From UBA7703 sp963667195 (GTDB lineage: Bacteria; Bacillota; Clostridia; Christensenellales; CAG-138): a stretch of DNA of 64,000 nt. The notes beneath the pieces were generated by a model, which was given only the letters and a program-made list of their open reading frames with translations, was not told the DNA's origin and made no database searches. A program made the position numbers and the translations under genes. The stretch is from assembly GCA_963667195.1 (NCBI GenBank), contig OY762962.1, forward strand, positions 1,798,001 to 1,862,000, given 5' to 3'. Shown here piece by piece: positions 33,103 to 41,281 of the stretch (the first letter of the stretch is position 1; each line of letters starts with the position of its first letter).

Positions 33103-33474
33103 ATGACGCTCGATGAACTGAAGATTGGCAGAGCCGGAACCATTGCCGCGGTCAAGGGCGAAGGCGCCCTGAGGCTGAGGCTGTTGGATATGGGGCTGAT
33201 TCCCAAGACGAAAGTGACCATGATCAAAGTTGCCCCGATGGGAGACCCGATTGAAATCTGCGTGCGCGGATATGAGCTCACGCTGCGGAAAGACGACGCG
33301 CGCAACATCGCGCTCGCGGAAGAAGAGGGAGAAGGATATGGTATTTGCGCTTGCAGGCAATCAGAACTCAGGAAAGACGACGCTGTTCAATGCGCTTACG
33401 GGGTCCAATCAGCATGTCGGAAACTTTCCGGGCGTGACGGTGGAACAGAAGACGGGGGAAATCCGCGGGGTTAA
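33103..33474 (+). CDS. feoA: Ferrous iron transport protein FeoA, extended into feoB
   Basis: SH3-like FeoA partner of the FeoB Fe(II) transporter: LDELKIGRAGTIAAVKGEG, LRLLDMGLIPKTKV, GDPIEICVRGYELTLRKDDA. FeoA proteins normally end here at about 75-80 residues. This frame has no stop and runs 137 nt into feoB in another frame, giving a 123-residue product with a roughly 45-residue Cys- and Gly-containing tail. The core is certain; the tail may be real or result from a lost stop or sequence error. Start ATG 33103 agrees with the family N-terminus, but its ribosome binding site is weak. Confidence 0.85.
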   Translation: MTLDELKIGRAGTIAAVKGEGALRLRLLDMGLIPKTKVTMIKVAPMGDPIEICVRGYELTLRKDDARNIALAEEEGEGYGICACRQSELRKDDAVQCAYGVQSACRKLSGRDGGTEDGGNPRG

Positions 33475-35344
33475 GGACGCAAGCGTCGTTGACCTGCCTG
33501 GTATCTACTCCATTCGGCCATACACGCAGGAGGAGATCGTCTCGCGCGACTTCATCCTCGACGGCAAGCCGGACGGCATCATCAACATCGTAGACGCGAC
33601 GAATATCGAGCGAAACCTGTACCTGACGCTCCAGTTGCTGGAGCTGCGTATCCCGATGGTCGTTGCGCTCAACATGATGGACGAGGTGCGCGATAACGGC
33701 GGTTCGATCGACGTCCAGCTCATGAGCAGGCAGCTTGGCGTGCCGGTCGTGCCCATCGCTGCCGCGAAAAACGAAGGCGTTTCGGAGCTGGTCAATCAGG
33801 CGATGAACGTCGTCAAGCGGCGCATCATCCCCGCCGTGCAGGATTTTTGCCCGGATGGCGCGGTACATCGCTGCATCCATTCCGTGGCGCATGTGATTGA
33901 AGACCATGCGCGAGCAATCGGCGTTTCGCCCCGCTTTTGCGCAACGAAGCTCATCGAAGGCGACGCCTCGCTGGCCGAGCGGCTGGAGCTGGATCAAAAC
34001 GAGCTGGAGCTCATCGAGCACAGCGTGCTGGAGATGGAGCACGAGACCGGGTTTGACCGCAACGAAGCCCTCGCGGATATGCGCTATACCTTTATCGAGG
34101 GTGTTGTGGAAGCCTCCGTGGTCAAGAGCCACGAGAGCAAGGAACACCGCAGAAGCGTTCAGATCGACAAGATTCTCACTGGAAAATACACCGCGATTCC
34201 GGTATTTCTGGGCGTGATGCTCCTCGTCTTCTGGCTTACGTTCAACGTCATCGGCAGTTCGCTGTCTGACCTGCTGACCTCCGGCATCGACTGGCTCACC
34301 TCACTGGTCGAGCGGGGACTGACCGCCTACGGCATCAATCCCGTGGTCAAGAGCCTCGTCGTGGACGGCATCTTCGCGGGTGTCGGCAGCGTGCTGAGCT
34401 TTTTGCCCATCGTGGTGACGCTGTTCTTCTTCCTCTCGATCTTGGAGGACACGGGCTATATGGCGCGCGTGGCGTTCGTGATGGATCGTCTGCTGCGCAA
34501 GATCGGGCTTTCAGGACGCAGCTTTGTGCCGATGCTGATCGGATTTGGCTGCTCGGTTCCCGCGATCATGGCGACGCGCACGCTGGCGAGCGACCGCGAC
34601 CGCAAGATGACGATTTTGCTGACACCGTTTATGAGCTGCTCCGCGAAGATTCCGATCTATGCGGTGTTCTGCGCGGCGTTCTTCGCGCGGTATCAGGCGC
34701 TGGTGATGATCGGGCTCTATGTGGCTGGCATCGTCATCGGAATCCTGGTGGCGCTGATCCTCAAGGGAACCGCATTTCGCGGCGAGCCGGTGCCGTTTGT
34801 GATGGAGCTGCCGAACTACCGCATGCCGTCGCCGAAAAACGTGCTCCTGCTGCTCTGGGAAAAGGCAAAGGATTTTCTGGAGCGCGCGTTTACGATCATC
34901 CTGCTCGCGAGCGTGGTCATCTGGTTCTTGCAGACGTTTGACATGCGCCTCAACGTGGTCAGCGACAGCGCGAACAGCCTGCTTGCGCTGATCGGACGCG
35001 GCATCGCGCCGATCTTCCGCCCGATGGGCTTTGCGGACTGGCGCGTCGCGACCTCGCTGATCTCCGGCTTTGTCGCCAAAGAAGCGGTGGTCAGTACGCT
35101 CGCCGTGCTGCTCGGCACGGGCGTGGCGCAGCTGCACCTCGCGCTGCCGACGCTCTTTACGACGCTTTCCGCCGTGAGCTTCCTGCTCTTTACGCTGCTG
35201 TACACGCCCTGCGTGGCCGCGGTTGCGACCATTCGCAAGGAGCTCAAGTCCGGCTGGGCGACGATCGGCGTAGTCGTCATGCAATGCGCGGTGGCCTGGA
35301 TCGTGGCGTATGCCGCCTACCTGATTGGAGGGTTGTTCTTATGA
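33338..35344 (+). CDS. feoB: Ferrous iron transporter FeoB
   Basis: 668 residues. GTPase domain with G1 GNQNSGKT (7-14), G3 DLPG (about 52) and G4 NMMD (about 112), a helical regulatory domain, then an eight- to ten-segment membrane part with two Gate modules (FVPMLIGFGCSVPAIMATRT near 400; FVAKEAVVSTLAVLLG near 580). The ATG at 33338 has AGAAGGA just upstream and lies inside feoA. Its stop overlaps the next ATG by 4 nt. Confidence 0.95.
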   Translation: MVFALAGNQNSGKTTLFNALTGSNQHVGNFPGVTVEQKTGEIRGVKDASVVDLPGIYSIRPYTQEEIVSRDFILDGKPDGIINIVDATNIERNLYLTLQLLELRIPMVVALNMMDEVRDNGGSIDVQLMSRQLGVPVVPIAAAKNEGVSELVNQAMNVVKRRIIPAVQDFCPDGAVHRCIHSVAHVIEDHARAIGVSPRFCATKLIEGDASLAERLELDQNELELIEHSVLEMEHETGFDRNEALADMRYTFIEGVVEASVVKSHESKEHRRSVQIDKILTGKYTAIPVFLGVMLLVFWLTFNVIGSSLSDLLTSGIDWLTSLVERGLTAYGINPVVKSLVVDGIFAGVGSVLSFLPIVVTLFFFLSILEDTGYMARVAFVMDRLLRKIGLSGRSFVPMLIGFGCSVPAIMATRTLASDRDRKMTILLTPFMSCSAKIPIYAVFCAAFFARYQALVMIGLYVAGIVIGILVALILKGTAFRGEPVPFVMELPNYRMPSPKNVLLLLWEKAKDFLERAFTIILLASVVIWFLQTFDMRLNVVSDSANSLLALIGRGIAPIFRPMGFADWRVATSLISGFVAKEAVVSTLAVLLGTGVAQLHLALPTLFTTLSAVSFLLFTLLYTPCVAAVATIRKELKSGWATIGVVVMQCAVAWIVAYAAYLIGGLFL

Positions 35345-35496
35345 AACTAGCGGATTATGTGATTCTGGCGCTCGTGGCGCTTGTGCTGTTTCTCGTGATT
35401 CGGCACAACGCGAAGCGAAAAGCTTCCGGGGCCAACTGCGGATGCGGCGGCTGCGCGGGCTGCAGCGCGCGGGAAAACTGCCCGGGACACAAATAG
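35341..35496 (+). CDS. FeoB-associated Cys-rich membrane protein
   Basis: 51 residues: one membrane helix (about 4-20) and a short basic segment, then NCGCGGCAGCSARENC, a dense Cys cluster. Small proteins of this kind follow feoB in many Bacillota and are thought to assist Fe(II) transfer. Translation is coupled to feoB (ATGA overlap). Confidence 0.88.
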   Translation: MKLADYVILALVALVLFLVIRHNAKRKASGANCGCGGCAGCSARENCPGHK

Positions 35497-35510
35497 ACTA
35501 AGCTGACTAA

Positions 35511-35536
35511 AACCGTCGGACTTCCGGCGGTTTTTT
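35511..35536 (+). terminator. Terminator of the feo operon
   Basis: AACCGTCGG (35511-35519) pairs with CCGGCGGTT (35524-35532), then TTTT. Confidence 0.9.
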
Positions 35537-35556
35537 GCGTTGTGTGATTTGTCATA

Positions 35557-35584
35557 TTGACAATTTTTCGTTTTCCAACATACT
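35557..35584 (+). promoter_or_regulatory. Possible promoter of the thioredoxin-permease cassette
   Basis: TTGACA (35557-35562), 16 nt, CATACT (35579-35584). The -35 is perfect, the -10 weak. No ArsR-type gene is adjacent. Confidence 0.4.
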
Positions 35585-35661
35585 GGTTTCCATGACACGA
35601 TCAAATTATGTTCATTTTGTCGTGGGTAAAACAACGGACGAAAAGAGCGCAGGAGGCTATG

Positions 35662-36024
35662 ATGAGCGACAGGCAGAAGACCATCGAGTTGGAAGAAGGA
35701 AGCACCTGCTTTAACACGGGATCGCTTCCGCATTATGATTTAAAGTCGGAGACTCAACAGGAGCATGTACAGGCTGAGAAAAAGGCGCGCATTCTCGTGC
35801 TGGGCGCGGGCTGCCCGAAGTGCCGCGCGCTGGAGCAGGCGATCTTGCGCGCGTTGGACGATCTCAACCTGAACCTATCCGTGGGTCACGTGACGGATTA
35901 CGTCGAGATGGCGCAATACGGCGTGATGAGTACACCTGCGCTGGTCATCGACGGCAGGGTCGTCGCCACCGGGCGCGCGCTGACCCAGCAGGATGTTCTG
36001 CGCCTGCTGAAAGAGTACTTATAA
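35662..36024 (+). CDS. Thioredoxin-fold redox-active disulfide protein
   Basis: 120 residues. The C-terminal 80 residues form a minimal thioredoxin fold: ILVLGAGCPKCRALEQAI with the CPKC active site (about residues 53-56) and the cis-Pro loop MSTPALVIDGRVV. A hydrophilic N-terminal extension (about 40 residues) has one further Cys. The ATG at 35662 is 5 nt behind AGGAGG; the preceding ATG (35659) is too close. Proteins of this type sit beside ArsP-like permeases in many anaerobes and may deliver reducing equivalents or thiols. Confidence 0.85.
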   Translation: MSDRQKTIELEEGSTCFNTGSLPHYDLKSETQQEHVQAEKKARILVLGAGCPKCRALEQAILRALDDLNLNLSVGHVTDYVEMAQYGVMSTPALVIDGRVVATGRALTQQDVLRLLKEYL

Positions 36025-36049
36025 TCGAAAACGAACGGAGGAGCAACGC

Positions 36050-36529
36050 TTGTTCACCTACATTCTCTATGCGCTCGCCATCATAGGGCTCGCGATCTCG
36101 TTCTTCAAGGATCGGCAGAAGACGAAAGCCGCGCTCATGAAGGCCTGGAAATCGTTTGAAAACATACTCCCGCAAATCCTCACGATATTCCTCGTGATCG
36201 GGTTCGCGCTCGCGATCTTTCCGCCGGAGACCATCCGCAAGCTGCTCGGTTCTGAGAGCGGATTTCTCGGAATTCTCGCTGCGGCGCTGATCGGCTCGAT
36301 CACGCTGATGCCTGGATTTGTCGCGTTTCCGCTCGCGGCGGCGTTGCTCAAAAGCGGGGCCGGGTACATGCAGCTCGCAGCCTTTGTCTCCACGCTGATG
36401 ATGGTCGGAATTATTACAATTCCGATTGAGCGAAAGACGTTTGGCCTTAAAGCTACGATTACGCGGAATGCCTCCGCATTTGTTTTTTCATTTGTGGTTG
36501 CAATTGTGATGGGAGTGGTGTTAGGATGA
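36050..36529 (+). CDS. ArsP-like permease, first half
   Basis: 159 residues with about four membrane segments: SFENILPQILTIFLVIGFAL and GSITLMPGFVAFPLAAALL match the first half of DUF318/ArsP permeases, whose single-chain members have about 300 residues and eight or more segments. Here the protein is encoded as two ORFs; this one ends where the first half ends. TTG start behind GGAGGAG; 4-nt overlap with the second half. Confidence 0.8.
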   Translation: MFTYILYALAIIGLAISFFKDRQKTKAALMKAWKSFENILPQILTIFLVIGFALAIFPPETIRKLLGSESGFLGILAAALIGSITLMPGFVAFPLAAALLKSGAGYMQLAAFVSTLMMVGIITIPIERKTFGLKATITRNASAFVFSFVVAIVMGVVLG

Positions 36530-37182
36530 GCGAAATGATCGATCAAAAGCCGGAACGCAAGCCAGATCAGCAGATGCCGAACGGCGGCGCAAGCCAGAAT
36601 GCGGGTATGCCTGGCAACCAGAAACAGCCGTTTCTCAAGCGGTACGGCGCGTTCTTCCTCCTGCTGATTGCGGGAACTGTCACGGGGCTGCTGCTGCCCG
36701 ATTTGGGCAAGCTTGCGCTGAACAACACCCTCGGCAGCCTCAAGGAGATGCTCTCCGTTCTGCCGCCAATCTTCGTGCTGCTGGGTCTGCTCGATGTTTG
36801 GGTGGATCGTGCAACGATGATGAAGTACACCGGAAAAGGCTCCGGCTTCAAGGGTGTGCTGATCGCGTTTCTGCTTGGCTCCGCTGCGGCGGGCCCGCTG
36901 TATGCGGCGTTTCCGTTTGCCGCGGTGATGCTCAAAAAGGGCAGCAGCCTCTTTAACGTGCTGATCTTCATCGGCGCGTGGTCGACAACGAAGATTCCGC
37001 TGTTGGCGTTTGAGGCGTCCAGCATGGGGATCAAGTTTATGCTCATTCGGCTGACGCTGAGCCTTGTCGGCATTCCGATTATCGCGCTGGTTACCGACCG
37101 CGTGCTCGGCAAATCGGGCATGGCGGAGATCTACGCGCTCAACGATGCGGGACAGCCTCCCGCCGGAGTGCCGATGAAATAA
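36526..37182 (+). CDS. ArsP-like permease, second half
   Basis: 218 residues. A polar Gln/Asn-rich N-terminus (about 38 residues) precedes four to five segments (FFLLLIAGTVTGLLLPDLG, LPPIFVLLGLLDVWVD, GSAAAGPLYAAFPFAAVML, WSTTKIPLLAFEASSMG) corresponding to the other half of the permease. The two halves probably assemble as one transporter. Trivalent organoarsenicals are the known substrate of ArsP itself; here this is only inferred from neighbours. Confidence 0.8.
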   Translation: MSEMIDQKPERKPDQQMPNGGASQNAGMPGNQKQPFLKRYGAFFLLLIAGTVTGLLLPDLGKLALNNTLGSLKEMLSVLPPIFVLLGLLDVWVDRATMMKYTGKGSGFKGVLIAFLLGSAAAGPLYAAFPFAAVMLKKGSSLFNVLIFIGAWSTTKIPLLAFEASSMGIKFMLIRLTLSLVGIPIIALVTDRVLGKSGMAEIYALNDAGQPPAGVPMK

Positions 37183-37208
37183 AACGACTTCGCAGGAGGA
37201 AACACTGG

Positions 37209-37736
37209 ATGCGTCTTTCCATTCGCAGCATGACGCCGGAGGATTGGCCTGCGGTTGCGCGTATCTACCAGGAGGGTATGGACACGAATCTCGCGACGTT
37301 TCAAACTGAGTGCCCGAGCTGGGAGGAATGGAACGCGGCGCATCTGCAACAATGCAGACTGGTTGCCGTTGTGGATGACGCAGTGGCAGGTTGGGCGGCG
37401 CTGAGCGCGGTTTCTAGCCGCTGTGTGTATGCGGGCGTTGCCGAAGTGAGCATCTATATCAGTTCTACTGCGCGCGGCATGGGCGTCGGAAAGGCGCTCT
37501 TGACTGCGCTGATCGCGACTTCGGAGGAGGCAGGGTTCTGGACGCTGCAATCCGGCATCATGGAGAACAATGCGGCGAGCATCGCGCTGCATAACAGCTG
37601 TGGCTTTCGCCTCGTTGGTTACCGCGAAAAGATCGGGCTGGATCGCAACGGAGTATGGCGCAACACGCTGCTCATGGAGCGCAGAAGTGCGCTGGACGAT
37701 TTTCGCGATCAGACGCGCGGGGGTTGTTGCTGCTAA
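37209..37736 (+). CDS. GNAT acetyltransferase of the phosphinothricin/arsinothricin (PAT/ArsN1) type with C-terminal GGCCC
   Basis: 175 residues with PAT-family features: IYQEGMDTNLATFQTECPSWEEW (split: IYQEGMDTNLATFQTE, PSWEEW), VSIYISSTARGMGVGKALL with the acetyl-CoA loop, and IMENNAASIALHNSCGFRLVG. The protein ends Gly-Gly-Cys-Cys-Cys, a thiol cluster suited to soft metals or As(III). It lies 26 nt after the permease, inside the same unit. In arsenical-resistance clusters ArsN1 acetylates arsinothricin; that function here is inference. Confidence 0.82.
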   Translation: MRLSIRSMTPEDWPAVARIYQEGMDTNLATFQTECPSWEEWNAAHLQQCRLVAVVDDAVAGWAALSAVSSRCVYAGVAEVSIYISSTARGMGVGKALLTALIATSEEAGFWTLQSGIMENNAASIALHNSCGFRLVGYREKIGLDRNGVWRNTLLMERRSALDDFRDQTRGGCCC

Positions 37737-37755
37737 GACAAAAATCGAGTTAATT

Positions 37756-37788
37756 GACGACGGAGCCAATGCGCTTCGTCGTTTTTTT
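37756..37788 (+). terminator. Terminator of the thioredoxin-permease-GNAT cassette
   Basis: GACGACGGAGC pairs imperfectly with GCGCTTCGTCGT (37756-37783), then a run of seven T. Confidence 0.8.
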
Positions 37789-37809
37789 ACAAAAAATACA
37801 GGTGCATTC

Positions 37810-37823
37810 AGAACGAATGTTCG
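37810..37823 (+). promoter_or_regulatory. SOS-like box upstream of the leucine-rich-repeat gene
   Basis: AGAACGAATGTTCG matches CGAACRNRYGTTCG at all but the first base and ends 1 nt before the -10 element. Confidence 0.5.
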
Positions 37824-37824
37824 G

Positions 37825-37830
37825 TATAAT
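37825..37830 (+). promoter_or_regulatory. -10 element of the leucine-rich-repeat gene
   Basis: Perfect TATAAT; the -35 position is occupied by non-consensus sequence, so an activator or low basal activity is likely. Confidence 0.5.
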
Positions 37831-37895
37831 AGAGGACAAGTCATCGATACAGGATCAAACGCATTTCAAAGTTTATTGGTCGCACAGGAGCCGTC

Positions 37896-39518
37896 ATGAT
37901 GAAACACCGAAGCCATACTCTCTTACGATTCATTCTTCTAACGATCGTTGCTTTTTGCTGCGCTTTGCTGTTCAGCGCTCGCGCCCATGCGGAGGAAGCA
38001 AACTCCGAGCAGGCAAAGGATGCTTCTAGCTTGTTCAATGGTGACGTGATGACAATCAAGAGCAATGAAGACTGGTCTAAACTGGAATCCGGCGATTCCT
38101 TTCAAGTTGGGAGGCTGGTCATTGGGAAAGATGTAACGACGTTTGGATATAGTACGTCGCCTGACCAATCGCAAAATGAAGCAGATGAGCGTGCTGCTGT
38201 TATAACTAGGTATAGCAGGTTTTATGATTCGTACCATTACAATGATTTTCTTTGGGATATTTTTCCTTCTGAGATTGTTGTTGAAGCAGGAAACACCGTT
38301 TTTCGTGTAATCGATGGCCTTCTGATCAATGAATTGACACATGAGTTGGTTCTTTCAGAAATGGGCGTAACGGATGTTACAATACCAGAAGGTGTTCAAA
38401 CCATTGGATGGAAAGCATTTTACAAGAGGACATTGACCTCCGTTCATTTCGCAAAATCTGTCCAAAAGATAGACCATTATGCTTTTGCGAGCGTCAAGAA
38501 CTTAACAAGCGTCAATCTGCCGGACTCGGTGACACGAATTGGAGTGTGTGCCTTCTTCGATTGTGGGGCGCTGAAAGAAGTCGTACTTCCAAAACAGCTT
38601 CAACAAATAGAAACATATACGTTCAGTTATTGCAGCTTGAAGAGTATTGAGATTCCCGGCAACGTTCTGATTATTGGGCCTGGCGCGTTTTCTGAGTGTA
38701 AGGATCTCAAACAAGTAAAGTTGAATACCGGATTGACCAGAATAGATATTTATGCTTTTCGTAGTTGTTCGGCGCTTGCCGATATTAACTTTCCGGAAGG
38801 ACTCGTGTCGATTGGAGAGGGAGCATTCGGCGAATGTCAAAATTTAAAGCGAGTGATTCTGCCAGACTCAGTGCAGTTAATTGGTGAATACACGTTTTTT
38901 AGATGTAATCTAGCCATTTTACGATTCCCGCCCAAATTATACTTTCAAATATACGACAGAAAAAAAGGATATATCGTCTATCCTCACGCAAAGGATCGCA
39001 AGAATTTTAGTCACGATTCCATCGACACCGTCATCTTCTCCGGCAGCGACTATGACTTCGGGTATCCCTCGATCGATCACGCCAAAAAAGTTTACTTCCT
39101 AGGCCCTCCGCCGGAAGACGTCGGACGCATTCTGGATAAAAGGTCTGTGGGCGCGATATTCTGCTCAGACGAATTCGAGTTTGAATGGACGCGTTCGACC
39201 GTCGCAAGCTGGGTTCGGCAGAGGCTGACCATTCTGCCCGCCGAGGAACTGAAAGATATCACGGATCAGGAGATCAATGCGACACCTTTGCCGACGGACG
39301 TGCCTCGCCCAACGCCGAGACCGACGGAGACACCATGGCCGACGCCGATGCCGCGCCCGACCACGTCACCCGCAGTGACCGCGAAGCCGGAGCAACAGGG
39401 CACCGACCCGCTCGTGTTCGCGTTTGCGAGCATACTCGCGCTGGTGATTGCTGGAATCGTCGTTGTGGCGGTGAAGATCAGGCCGAACAATAGGAAGAGA
39501 CGCAGGAAACACGTTTAG
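37896..39518 (+). CDS. BspA-type leucine-rich-repeat surface protein
   Basis: 540 residues: signal peptide (cleavage near AHAEE, residue 33), a spacer, about eight LRR_5 repeats between residues 140 and 340 (pattern LTSVNLPDSVTRIGVCAF; LKSIEIPGNVLIIGPGAF), a linker rich in Pro/Thr (about 470-500) and a C-terminal membrane helix followed by RPNNRKRRRKHV. Such proteins are surface adhesins in gut and environmental anaerobes. AGGAG lies 5 nt before the ATG. The part to about 38990 is AT-rich, the rest GC-rich, suggesting a mosaic gene. Confidence 0.88.
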   Translation: MMKHRSHTLLRFILLTIVAFCCALLFSARAHAEEANSEQAKDASSLFNGDVMTIKSNEDWSKLESGDSFQVGRLVIGKDVTTFGYSTSPDQSQNEADERAAVITRYSRFYDSYHYNDFLWDIFPSEIVVEAGNTVFRVIDGLLINELTHELVLSEMGVTDVTIPEGVQTIGWKAFYKRTLTSVHFAKSVQKIDHYAFASVKNLTSVNLPDSVTRIGVCAFFDCGALKEVVLPKQLQQIETYTFSYCSLKSIEIPGNVLIIGPGAFSECKDLKQVKLNTGLTRIDIYAFRSCSALADINFPEGLVSIGEGAFGECQNLKRVILPDSVQLIGEYTFFRCNLAILRFPPKLYFQIYDRKKGYIVYPHAKDRKNFSHDSIDTVIFSGSDYDFGYPSIDHAKKVYFLGPPPEDVGRILDKRSVGAIFCSDEFEFEWTRSTVASWVRQRLTILPAEELKDITDQEINATPLPTDVPRPTPRPTETPWPTPMPRPTTSPAVTAKPEQQGTDPLVFAFASILALVIAGIVVVAVKIRPNNRKRRRKHV

Positions 39519-39595
39519 TTTCTGCGACTACTTGCCATAATATAGATGAGCCAAATGGAAGCGGCGGGAATAACCCCAAGATGTCGGGACCACAC

Positions 39596-39625
39596 AGGCG
39601 CGCATATCATGCGCGCCTTTTATTT
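39596..39625 (+). terminator. Terminator of the leucine-rich-repeat gene
   Basis: AGGCGCGCAT (39596-39605) pairs with ATGCGCGCCT (39609-39618), then TTTATTTT. Confidence 0.9.
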
Positions 39626-39631
39626 TGCCTA

Positions 39632-39659
39632 TTGACAGTAGAATTAGAAGTATTATAAT
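39632..39659 (+). promoter_or_regulatory. Promoter of the TetR-ABC operon
   Basis: TTGACA (39632-39637), 16 nt, TATAAT (39654-39659): consensus at both hexamers. Confidence 0.85.
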
Positions 39660-39668
39660 GACCATAAA

Positions 39669-39682
39669 TGACAAAATAGTCA
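39669..39682 (+). promoter_or_regulatory. Candidate TetR operator
   Basis: TGACAAAATAGTCA, an inverted repeat (TGAC/GTCA, 6-bp spacer) just downstream of the predicted start site and 15 nt before the tetR ATG. Autoregulation is inferred from position only. Confidence 0.35.
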
Positions 39683-39697
39683 AATGGAGCTGGTACC

Positions 39698-40294
39698 ATG
39701 CCAAAGACATTCTCCGAGAGCGAGCGCGCCTATATTCAGGAGCGGCTCAAGGCCGAGGCAAAGAAATGCCTTGCGATGTATGGCATTCGTAAGACGACGA
39801 TCGACGAGCTGGTCAAGCGCGTGAATATCCCCAAGGGCACGTTCTATCTGTTTTACGAATCCAAAGAGCGTCTGCTCTTCGAGGTGATCATGGAGTTCGA
39901 CGCGGAAGCGCAGAGCCAGATGCTGCAGGAGGTATCCGCCTTGCCGGACGGCCCGGACGCGGAAACATTTACGGAGATCATCCTGCGGTTTTACAAAAAG
40001 CTCGACGAGTCGTTTCTGCCGCGGCTGATGCAAAACGGCGAACTGGAATACTTCATGCGAACCGTTCCGCCGGAGCTCGCGCTTCAGCATGCCGAGCGGG
40101 ACAAGGAAGCCATGAGCCGGATGTTTGCCGCGTTTCCGAATATGAAGCAGGAGCGCGTCGCGACGTTTAGCGCGGCGTTTCGCGGGGTGTTTCTCACCCT
40201 GCTGCTCAAGGACGAAATCGGCGCGGAGTCATATGATGACGCACTGCGCGTCCTGATTCGAGGGATCGCGCTACAGATGATGGAAACGCGCTGA
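39698..40294 (+). CDS. TetR-family transcriptional regulator
   Basis: 198 residues. N-terminal helix-turn-helix (IRKTTIDELVKRVNIPKGTFYLFYESKERLL, split at VNIPKGTFY) at about 28-58, typical of TetR, followed by an all-helical ligand domain. First gene of an operon with an ABC-2 exporter, so it probably senses the exported compound. Confidence 0.92.
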   Translation: MPKTFSESERAYIQERLKAEAKKCLAMYGIRKTTIDELVKRVNIPKGTFYLFYESKERLLFEVIMEFDAEAQSQMLQEVSALPDGPDAETFTEIILRFYKKLDESFLPRLMQNGELEYFMRTVPPELALQHAERDKEAMSRMFAAFPNMKQERVATFSAAFRGVFLTLLLKDEIGAESYDDALRVLIRGIALQMMETR

Positions 40295-40341
40295 ACAATA
40301 TTCAATACATCAATATAACCGAACAGGGGGAGCAACACATC

Positions 40342-41232
40342 ATGGGGTATGCAATTGAAACCAAGAAGCTGACCAAATTCTACGGGAAATCGCGCGGAAT
40401 TGTGGACGTAGACCTCGCGGTGGAGGAGGGCGAAATCTTCGGCTTTATCGGCCCGAACGGCGCGGGGAAATCCACCACGATTCGAACGCTGCTGGGGCTG
40501 ATCAAGAAGTCCGGCGGATCGGCTGTGATTTTCGGCATGGACTGCGAAAAGGACAAGGTGAAGATCCTCTCCGAGGTCGGCTACCTGCCCGGCGAAGTGT
40601 TCTATTACGACAATATGCGCGCGATCGACCTCTTGCGCTATTCCGCTAGCTTCTACAAAAAGGACTGCACCAAGCGCATCACAGAGCTTGCGGACGCGCT
40701 TTCGCTCGACTTGAATAAGAAGATCGAGGACATGAGCCTAGGCAACAAGAAGAAGGTCGGTATCGTGCAGGGGCTGTTGCATTCTCCGCGACTGATCATA
40801 CTCGACGAGCCGACAAGCGGCCTCGATCCGCTGATGCAGCGGACGTTCTTCGACCTGATCCAGCGCGAAAACGAGCGGGGAGCAACCGTGCTCTTCTCCT
40901 CGCACATCCTGGGCGAGGTTCAGCGCATCTGCGACCGTGTGGCGATCATCAAGGAAGGCCGCATTGTCGATCTACGGAGCATCGACGACCTGCGCAAGAA
41001 CTCCTATAAGAAGGTGAGCTTCACGAGCGCAGCTCCCGTCGAGGGCTTTTCGCTCGCGGGAGCGCGGCAGATTGCGCAGGACGGCGCGCTGACGAGCTTT
41101 CTCTACAACGGCGAAATCACAGCTCTGCTCCAAACGCTCGCGAGTCTGCCGCTGATCAACGCGGACATCGCGGAGCCGGATTTGGAGGAGATTTTCCTGC
41201 ACTACTACGAGAACGCGGAGGCGGGAAAATGA
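40342..41232 (+). CDS. ABC transporter ATP-binding protein (ABC-2 exporter)
   Basis: 296 residues: Walker A GPNGAGKST (about 35), signature region MSLGNKKKVGIVQGL (about 132; LSGG replaced by MSLGN as in many drug/Na+ exporters of this class), Walker B LIILDEPTSGL (about 152), and switch SSHILGEV. GGGGGAG precedes the ATG. Followed by two permeases of about 265 residues. Confidence 0.92.
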   Translation: MGYAIETKKLTKFYGKSRGIVDVDLAVEEGEIFGFIGPNGAGKSTTIRTLLGLIKKSGGSAVIFGMDCEKDKVKILSEVGYLPGEVFYYDNMRAIDLLRYSASFYKKDCTKRITELADALSLDLNKKIEDMSLGNKKKVGIVQGLLHSPRLIILDEPTSGLDPLMQRTFFDLIQRENERGATVLFSSHILGEVQRICDRVAIIKEGRIVDLRSIDDLRKNSYKKVSFTSAAPVEGFSLAGARQIAQDGALTSFLYNGEITALLQTLASLPLINADIAEPDLEEIFLHYYENAEAGK

Positions 41233-41281
41233 GTAGATTTCGCCGAAACAATCGAGCTCTCGCGAACAGGAGGGGGATCGT

